Both the position numbers and the translations under genes were made by a program. Below the pieces are notes generated by a model, which did no database searches, was not told the DNA's origin, and saw nothing but the letters and a program-made list of their open reading frames with translations. From a virus, in the IMG/VR virus record IMGVR_UViG_3300017917_001871, positions 1 through 29,248 of that record: a DNA stretch of 29,248 nucleotides. One strand, given 5' to 3'. Below, piece after piece: positions 23,747 through 29,248 of this stretch. Within the stretch, counting starts at the first letter, position 1, and every line of letters starts with the position of its first letter.

Positions 23747-25553
23747 TGTAGATATAATTTACATAATTTTCACCTTCACCAAATCTACTTTCTACTGCTA
23801 ATGGATTACCTGGGTTTTCATTATAGGCCCAATCTTCAACTCCTAATTCTTCAAATCGCTTTGCAATTCTTTCATTATAATGATACATAATCGATCTTAC
23901 TCTACGCTGGATATCAGCTCTAGATAAATCATGTGTGTTTTGTCCTGTATGGTCGTTGTAGATAAATTGGATATAACCTATTTTAGGTATTTTACAAATT
24001 TTAGTGTGTAAGAATGTTCTAACTACTAATTCATAATCATCTGCTATAGATAAATCTCTATTATGTCCGCCAACAGCGAAATAAGTATCTCTTCTCCAAG
24101 CACGAACGTGATTTGGAATACCAACAATATGTCTTATTGTTTTAGGATTAAGGTTTTGAGTAATTACTACATCCCATTCATATCCTCTATAAGTTTCTTT
24201 TCTATATTTGCCATATCCAAATGCAAATCCATCTCCATATGTTAATGATTCCCAATTTTCATTTACTTCAACACTATCATTAAAGAAGAAACCAGCATCT
24301 GGAAATGCTTTAGAAGCCTTAACTAGATCCATTGTGCAATTTTCAGTTAATAGATCATCATGATCTAGTTCTGCTAGTAAGAATCCTCTTGTTAAGCAAG
24401 CAGCTCTATATTTTGATTCTCCAATAATACCACCTGTTTTTTCTCTAAAATCGTATACTCTTACTCTTGGATCACGTTTAGCAATTTCCTCTGCTATTTT
24501 AAGTGTTTTGCCACCATCAGATGAATCATTTACCATTACCCATTCCCAATCTTGATAAGTTTGTTCAAGTAATGATCTATATGTGCGCCATAATTTACCT
24601 CCAGTATTATAAATTGGAGTAAAATATGAAACTAAATGCTCATTTGATGCTGTTAGCATTTGGTTCATAGATACATTGTAAGCTATTTCTCCATTGTCTG
24701 CAGAATCTTCTTCAACATTAAACCATTTCTTTCTTACTTCTAAAGGTTGACGACATAAATTTGGAAATTCAGAAAAATGTTTACCAACTGTAATAATCGA
24801 ATCTGGTTTAAACGATGTTAATAATTCTTCTATATTATTATCATTTGGTACATTTAATACATTTAGACTTGTATCTTCATACCCTAAATGTTTAATACTT
24901 TCTAATTTTGTTGTACCACCTACATAAAGTATTTTAGGCACTCTAGCCTTTTTAACTGGAGTTAAACGGTTATAGTAACACAGTTGTTGATGAATAAAAT
25001 GGAATTTTTCTGGGAATTGTTTGTATAGTTGTTCTATAAACACTCCATCTCCACAATATCCACCTTCATATCTGCCCTGTATGTATAAACTTTGTTTAAT
25101 AACATATTGAGCTGAGTCTATGTGTTGTAATTTCATATGCTCAGGTCCTACATTTCTAACTTCTAAACCAGTAAAGTCCTTTTTGTCTACAAATTGTTCA
25201 AATACAAATGCTTCTTTATCAGGATTAGATTCTATTTCTGATTTAATTACACTATAGAAGTTTTCATGAATAGTGTTATCATCATCTAATATTGCAATAT
25301 AAACATCAGAGTGAAGTTTTTCTATAATATCACTTAGTTGAGGATATAGGTAATCACTACCATCTCCCTTTACAAAATGAAATCTTGTACTTGGTCCTTG
25401 TAATTCATTTAACAATTCAGCATCAATGTCTTTTAATGTTGTTGTATCAAAGATAATATGCCAAACAACAGTTACAGGACTAGGAAATACTGTTTTTTTA
25501 ATTGTCAATAAATTTTGCTGTCGCGTACAACGCGTTAATATGTGTATTACCAT
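23739..25553 (-). CDS. Two-domain glycosyltransferase
   Basis: A 604-residue protein with two GT-A-like halves. The N-terminal half (about 1-210) has IHILTRCTRQQNLLTIK and a DDD metal motif near residue 88 (IAILDDDNT). A middle Rossmann-like segment (about 210-290, ILYVGGTTKLESIKHLGYE) links to a canonical GT2 domain from about 305: VSYFTPIYNTGGKLWRTYRS, WEWVMVNDSSDGGKT, GESKYRAACLTRGFLLAELD with the DHDD motif near 395, and the catalytic-side sequence IADDYELVVR. No transmembrane helices. It overlaps both neighbours (7 and 8 nt), so the operon is translated as a unit. Possibly adds two sugars in sequence; that is inference. Confidence 0.85.
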   Translation of the reverse strand: MVIHILTRCTRQQNLLTIKKTVFPSPVTVVWHIIFDTTTLKDIDAELLNELQGPSTRFHFVKGDGSDYLYPQLSDIIEKLHSDVYIAILDDDNTIHENFYSVIKSEIESNPDKEAFVFEQFVDKKDFTGLEVRNVGPEHMKLQHIDSAQYVIKQSLYIQGRYEGGYCGDGVFIEQLYKQFPEKFHFIHQQLCYYNRLTPVKKARVPKILYVGGTTKLESIKHLGYEDTSLNVLNVPNDNNIEELLTSFKPDSIITVGKHFSEFPNLCRQPLEVRKKWFNVEEDSADNGEIAYNVSMNQMLTASNEHLVSYFTPIYNTGGKLWRTYRSLLEQTYQDWEWVMVNDSSDGGKTLKIAEEIAKRDPRVRVYDFREKTGGIIGESKYRAACLTRGFLLAELDHDDLLTENCTMDLVKASKAFPDAGFFFNDSVEVNENWESLTYGDGFAFGYGKYRKETYRGYEWDVVITQNLNPKTIRHIVGIPNHVRAWRRDTYFAVGGHNRDLSIADDYELVVRTFLHTKICKIPKIGYIQFIYNDHTGQNTHDLSRADIQRRVRSIMYHYNERIAKRFEELGVEDWAYNENPGNPLAVESRFGEGENYVNYIYND

Positions 25554-26482
25554 TCTACGTCAAAGAAAAATAGGTGAAAAAATCTAGCATTCTCAATAGC
25601 ATCTCCAAAATAACCTGTAGCAGCATGTATTGATTTTGAATCAAACATCACTAAACGATTATAAACATTTGCTACAGTATCTACTACTTCATATGTTGTT
25701 GAATCATAGAAATTCATTTCATTACTTAATCCTTTAAAGGTTTGATAATATAATTCACCTCTAGCTTCATCAAATCTAGTAGCACCTGTTATTTTACTTC
25801 TATAAGTAGCAGTACCTGTTTGTAAAGGAGCATCTGGTGTTAAATAAACCATTGCTGCATAAGTCTGAGTGTCAATATGATAGACGATTGGGTCTTGTGA
25901 AGTACAGTATTGGAAAATACCATTTGCATAGTATTCATAATTCCAATTTGTAATTTTCTTTCCTAAAATTTCTTCAAATTTTTCTTTAGTACCTTCTAAA
26001 ATAAATCTATCAGTACTACGTCTACCTTTATGATAACCTGATTCTTTATATTCTAGGTTATTCATAGCATAATTTCGAACCCAATCAGGATCACTATAGA
26101 AATTATCTACTACTACAATACCTTTTTTAGCAGTTGAAGTAAATCCAGAGTGATATACTACCCATTTTTCAAATGTACCTATATAACCTACAACAGAATT
26201 GTCTTGTAATACTAACCCAACAGGTTTATTTATGTTTTCTTTTTTAATACTTAAAATAAATCCAACTTCATCTGTTGGTAAATAAGTATAAAATTCTTTT
26301 ACATCAGATCTTTGAACAGATTCTGGTGTTATTACTTCTTCTCCTACAATAAACGATTTAATAGGTTGCATTATGTGTGCTACCCATCCTGTAATGATAT
26401 AGTTGTCTTTAGATGAGGTTACTTCATCAACACACCACATTACTCCATTAACTGTAGTTAAATGATTAATATGATCAGCCAT
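25547..26482 (-). CDS. 2OG-Fe(II) oxygenase, DUF6445-like, with N-terminal beta domain
   Basis: A 311-residue protein. Residues about 12-105 form a beta domain (MWCVDEVTSSKDNYIITGWV) of a type found next to glycosyltransferases. The oxygenase domain follows: VVVDNFYSDPDWVRNYAM (about 123-140), then His202-x-Asp204 (VYHIDTQ), strand YAAMVYLTPDAPLQTGTATY, distal His286 (SIHAATGYFG) and Arg300 (ARFFHLFFF), the expected iron and 2-oxoglutarate ligands. First gene of the four-gene operon (7-nt overlap with the two-domain glycosyltransferase). Different subfamily from the oxygenase at 22516. Substrate unknown. Confidence 0.78.
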   Translation of the reverse strand: MADHINHLTTVNGVMWCVDEVTSSKDNYIITGWVAHIMQPIKSFIVGEEVITPESVQRSDVKEFYTYLPTDEVGFILSIKKENINKPVGLVLQDNSVVGYIGTFEKWVVYHSGFTSTAKKGIVVVDNFYSDPDWVRNYAMNNLEYKESGYHKGRRSTDRFILEGTKEKFEEILGKKITNWNYEYYANGIFQYCTSQDPIVYHIDTQTYAAMVYLTPDAPLQTGTATYRSKITGATRFDEARGELYYQTFKGLSNEMNFYDSTTYEVVDTVANVYNRLVMFDSKSIHAATGYFGDAIENARFFHLFFFDVEW

Positions 26483-26532
26483 AATAAAAATATATTTTGG
26501 TGAATATACGACTAATAATTTATATAACCAAA

Positions 26533-27414
26533 CTAATAGTAAGTTCTTTCGTAAAGTTGATTATGTCTTTCTAGATCACTAAATGATGCTTCTTTTACAC
26601 ACAATCCACAAAACCTCTCATTTGAAAATAGATAACCATATTTACATTCCTTATAGTATTGACATTTAGTTTTTTTCTGTTCTAATGCTTCCCAATCATC
26701 ATATGTTGGGAAATGATCACAATGAACCATTGTACCCATCATCAAATATACTGAGTGTAATTTGTATCCTAATGATTCTGCTTTTAATTCAGCTTGGCCC
26801 CAATTTTCTTTGTCTTTTAATTCTGTTGGTTGGCCATCAATAATAAATTCTTGAAGTGGAAATATTTCAGCTTCATAGAATCTCTTATTACGTCTGATGT
26901 AAGGATTATTAGTATATTCTTTTTTCTTTAAATGGAGGAAAGGTTCATTAATGAAGTTAATATTATCCTCTCTAATCCAATATCCAAAACCAAATTGTCT
27001 ATCATCAACATCATGTAAGTATCTTCTTAGAAGGATTTGATCTATTTCACTATTTGAATTCATATAATTCAAACAATTATTTAACCAATCTTGATTTGTT
27101 GGTATAGTAATCCAATCTCCTTCTAAGAATAAAACGTATTCGTATTGTGTTGTTTGTTCGTTTAAACGATTAATCCCAAAACCAACTCCATTATTTTCAG
27201 ATTGAGTAAAATGAAATATTACTCTATCACTATAGAGTTGTTTTGCTTCTTCTACAACATCTATAATATTTTGATCAAACCCATTACAATGAATATACCA
27301 TTCTACTTTTGGGAGAGTAGTATTTTCAAGAAATGTTTTTATTGTTAGTTTTAAAAATTTATCTCTGTTGCCAGCACTATGAGTTAGTGTTGAGATGCAA
27401 AACTTATTTTCCAT
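26533..27414 (-). CDS. GT-A-like glycosyltransferase with Cys-rich C-terminus
   Basis: A 293-residue enzyme: N-terminal FCISTLTHSAGNRDKFLKL, then VEWYIHCNGFDQN, FTQSENNGVGFGINRLNEQT (the 'N-x-G-x-x-x-x-x-N' nucleotide-sugar loop of GT2 enzymes) and YVLFLEGDW with an EGD acidic motif near residue 96 replacing the usual DxD. The C-terminus carries four cysteines in a ribbon-like spacing (CQYYKEC then CGLC, about 250-273), possibly a structural zinc site. It lies 50 nt upstream of the oxygenase operon and probably feeds the same modification. Donor and acceptor unknown. Confidence 0.75.
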   Translation of the reverse strand: MENKFCISTLTHSAGNRDKFLKLTIKTFLENTTLPKVEWYIHCNGFDQNIIDVVEEAKQLYSDRVIFHFTQSENNGVGFGINRLNEQTTQYEYVLFLEGDWITIPTNQDWLNNCLNYMNSNSEIDQILLRRYLHDVDDRQFGFGYWIREDNINFINEPFLHLKKKEYTNNPYIRRNKRFYEAEIFPLQEFIIDGQPTELKDKENWGQAELKAESLGYKLHSVYLMMGTMVHCDHFPTYDDWEALEQKKTKCQYYKECKYGYLFSNERFCGLCVKEASFSDLERHNQLYERTYY

Positions 27415-27435
27415 AAACTTATTTAAATTCCATTA

Positions 27436-27443
27436 ATAAATAT
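27436..27443 (-). promoter_or_regulatory. ATATTTAT promoter-like element before the Cys-tailed glycosyltransferase
   Basis: Coding-strand context AAATATTTATTAATGG, 21 nt before the ATG at 27414. It could start the modification-operon transcript. Confidence 0.5.
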
Positions 27444-27448
27444 TTTAT

Positions 27449-27679
27449 TTACATTCCAACAATAGCTGTTCTAGCTGCTTCAAAAGCGGCAACATAGGTA
27501 GCTTCATCTATTGAAGTATAAGTACTAGAAAACTGTGGAAGCATATTGTTGTAATATTCTTCATTATCGATTTGAGAAATAGTTTTCTGTGTAGGAATAT
27601 TTAAAACATTTACTACTGTTTTTGTTTCGGTGTTCACTTTAACATGAGCTCCATCTGGTCGTGTGTAATAATTTATCAT
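27449..27679 (-). CDS. MINYY-family small protein B, possible fibre-assembly factor
   Basis: A 76-residue acidic protein beginning MINYYTRPDGAHVKVNTET, the same length and outline as the protein at 17549-17779: the shared MINYY opening, an ET-x-x-V-x-x-V/L turn, N-x-P, and a C-terminal Ala-rich helix. It ends fibre cassette B, 15 nt after the 161-residue fibre-like gene. The repeated position after fibre genes suggests a fibre-related function (inference); family not otherwise recognised. Confidence 0.6.
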   Translation of the reverse strand: MINYYTRPDGAHVKVNTETKTVVNVLNIPTQKTISQIDNEEYYNNMLPQFSSTYTSIDEATYVAAFEAARTAIVGM

Positions 27680-27694
27680 AATTTATAAAGTTTT

Positions 27695-28180
27695 TTAACA
27701 TGGTGACATACCTATTGGGTTATACCCACCAGCTTGGTATGATTGGCCTGTACCTGTTGATGGATAAATATTAACAGTACTATTGCTTATGTTTTCACCC
27801 CAACAATTTATACCACCTCCTGTAGAAATAGTTGTACTATTACAAGAAGTATTTTGTGGCATGTTAACAGTGCCTGCTGCATAACCACCTAAATCTCCAT
27901 ACCAATATATATCTACTTCTATTGAAGTATTTAAAGTTGCTGTTGAAGCAGCAGTAACTGTATAAGAAGCATAACATGTCATTAAATATGGGATATACCA
28001 ATTTATAGTAACTGTTACTGATGCGGAATAACCGTAAAATTCACTTATAGCATCTGGTGTACCTTTTCCTGCATTAGAACTAAGTGTTCTTAGGCTATAG
28101 GTAGATGAGAATCCACCATTATTTACTTGTTCATTTCTGATATCACCGATACTTAATTGTCCACTACTTGGTAAAGGCAT
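27695..28180 (-). CDS. Small fibre-like virion protein
   Basis: A 161-residue protein that opens with MPLPSSGQLSIGDIRNEQV, a sequence type (LPxSGxxSxxDIR) found at the start of many phage tail-fibre and minor virion proteins. The rest is Ser/Thr/Gly/Tyr-rich beta sequence (SVTVTINWYIPYLMTCYASY, TLNTSIEVDIYWYGDLGGYA) with four cysteines, resembling receptor-binding tips. Its ATG lies 17 nt inside the end of the upstream S74 fibre gene, so it is translationally coupled to it. Exact role unknown. Confidence 0.68.
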   Translation of the reverse strand: MPLPSSGQLSIGDIRNEQVNNGGFSSTYSLRTLSSNAGKGTPDAISEFYGYSASVTVTINWYIPYLMTCYASYTVTAASTATLNTSIEVDIYWYGDLGGYAAGTVNMPQNTSCNSTTISTGGGINCWGENISNSTVNIYPSTGTGQSYQAGGYNPIGMSPC

Positions 28181-29248
28181 TTATAATAGATTTTAGTTCT
28201 TCAATTTGTTGTTGTTGTTCTTTGATTGCTTCGATGAATAAAGCAGCCATATTACCATATGCTACTGAATACATATCTTCTTCTGTGCCAGTAACTACTT
28301 CTGGTAATACTTTAAGAACTTCTTGTGCTATAACACCTGCATGTCTTTTATTGCGGTCTTCATCATTCGCATCTGTTCTAGTAAAAGTTACACCTCTAAT
28401 GGCTTGTATTTTTTCAATAGCATTTTTTATTACTTCTACATTATCTTTTACTCTAGCATCTGAGTATGCTACTATGTCATTTTGAGCCCAAATAGTAACA
28501 GCTCCACCACCTATTGTTGCATTAATACCACCAGCCTCACAAACGTACAATCCCCAACTAGGTGTTTTACCAGAACCCCAAAAGTTTGGATGTGAGTATC
28601 CAATACCATACATGTTTGATAAAGAACTATCTGTAGGGTTATAAGATGAACCAATAGTATAAATAGGATTTGTATATGAAGAATTACCTCCCACGTTATT
28701 ATATGAACCTTCTAAAAACCCATTAGAATGAGATGTTCTTGCAATAGGTCCATGTGCTACAATTCTACCTCCATTCTCTACTCTAAATGACCAACCACGT
28801 CCACTATTTAAAAACCCAATTTCATTACTACTATTTGCATAAACATAACCTCTAGTAGTACCGTTAGTTTCCATTCGTAAAGCTACAGCTCCAGAATTTC
28901 CTGAATGCATTCTAAAATCAGCTCCATCAGCAGGCATTAAGTGCCATCCTGTAGCAGACCAATATATACCATTACTATTAGTATGGTTTCTAAACCAACC
29001 ACCTGTAGTATAAACATCATTACCTCTTACATCTGAACTTGCATAAACATTTGACGCATTAATACTAGGAGCATATACATCACCAAATCTTACTGATGGA
29101 TATATTGTAGTTGCTACTGTTCCAAAAGATGTTACATATGTAATATTCCATCCATCATCCCAAGTACTTGCATTACCACTTCTAAATCCACCTTGGAAAT
29201 CAATAACAGAAACTACAGGATATGACCAACTAGTACTTGTCTCACCAA
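28164..29248 (-). CDS. Tail fibre with intact C-terminal S74 intramolecular chaperone (5' end outside window)
   Basis: The frame is open from the window edge (first full codon at 29246) to the TAA at 28164, at least 361 residues; the ATG at 28937 is internal, not the start. The visible part is beta-rich, Gly/Asn/Ser fibre sequence (RFGDVYAPSINASNVYASSD, GIYWSATGWHLMPADGADFR, GRGWSFRVENGGRIVAHG). The last about 100 residues are a complete peptidase S74 domain: YSDARVKDNVEVI (catalytic Ser and Lys region), HAGVIAQEVLKVLPEVV, and the closing helix IEAIKEQQQQIEELKSI. It assists trimerisation and is then released by self-cleavage. It serves as an intact control for the interrupted S74 domain of the collagen-like fibre. 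Confidence 0.85.
   Translation of the reverse strand, partial: GETSTSWSYPVVSVIDFQGGFRSGNASTWDDGWNITYVTSFGTVATTIYPSVRFGDVYAPSINASNVYASSDVRGNDVYTTGGWFRNHTNSNGIYWSATGWHLMPADGADFRMHSGNSGAVALRMETNGTTRGYVYANSSNEIGFLNSGRGWSFRVENGGRIVAHGPIARTSHSNGFLEGSYNNVGGNSSYTNPIYTIGSSYNPTDSSLSNMYGIGYSHPNFWGSGKTPSWGLYVCEAGGINATIGGGAVTIWAQNDIVAYSDARVKDNVEVIKNAIEKIQAIRGVTFTRTDANDEDRNKRHAGVIAQEVLKVLPEVVTGTEEDMYSVAYGNMAALFIEAIKEQQQQIEELKSIINAFTK

Noticed and set aside
28164-28937. Separate 257-residue gene starting at the ATG at 28937
   Set aside because: The frame stays open to the window edge and the upstream residues are continuous fibre sequence, so the ATG is internal.

Overview
The window looks like part of the genome of an uncultivated, tailed, contractile (T4-like/myovirus-type) bacteriophage. 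Every gene I can support lies on the minus strand, packed head to tail with short or negative spacing, in visibly AT-rich DNA. Start codons are preceded by A/T-rich stretches rather than Shine-Dalgarno sequences. That is typical of Bacteroidota and their phages, so a Bacteroidota host is my inference; nothing in the window proves it. There are no tRNAs, insertion sequences, integrase or CRISPR array, and no gene-free stretch longer than 300 bases.

Layout in coordinate order (transcription runs from right to left). (1) 1-3052, replication and recombination: the start of a UvsX/RecA-like recombinase, a gp32-like single-strand binding protein, an unknown 139-residue protein and a compact family A DNA polymerase with no recognisable proofreading residues. 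(2) 3097-16113, the tail module: an unknown protein, a 1171-residue baseplate hub ending in an amidase, a LysM/gp53-like wedge protein, a 768-residue baseplate or tail protein, a small protein, the tape measure, a tail-assembly chaperone whose gene continues in another frame, the tail tube and the tail sheath. (3) 16179-17491, small proteins: coiled-coil, zinc-ribbon, unknown and membrane-anchored. (4) 17549-22488, fibre cassette A: a large collagen-like fibre (Gly-X-Y), two fibre-like proteins with Cys-rich parts, a 76-residue 'MINYY' protein and an unknown protein. (5) 22516-27414, a modification block: two 2OG-Fe(II) oxygenases and three glycosyltransferases, four of these genes overlapping or 1 nt apart. 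(6) 27449-29248, fibre cassette B: a second S74-type fibre (cut by the window edge), a small fibre-like protein and a second MINYY protein.

Five observations stand out. First, the chaperone gene just upstream of the tape measure has a U7 slippery run inside a 33-nt window between two stop codons, followed by a 90-codon open frame: a G/G-T style programmed frameshift, here of the +1 (or -2) type. Second, the collagen-like fibre ends with a TAA exactly inside an otherwise intact S74 intramolecular-chaperone domain that continues in frame for 69 codons. Third, the oxygenase/glycosyltransferase operon lies between two fibre cassettes, one of them collagen-like, suggesting virus-encoded hydroxylation and glycosylation of fibres. 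Fourth, the 8-mer ATATTTAT on the coding strand precedes nine genes by 20-37 nt and is probably the late promoter element of this lineage; it is the T4 late box in inverted orientation. Fifth, two paralogous MINYY proteins close the two fibre cassettes and may be fibre-assembly factors.
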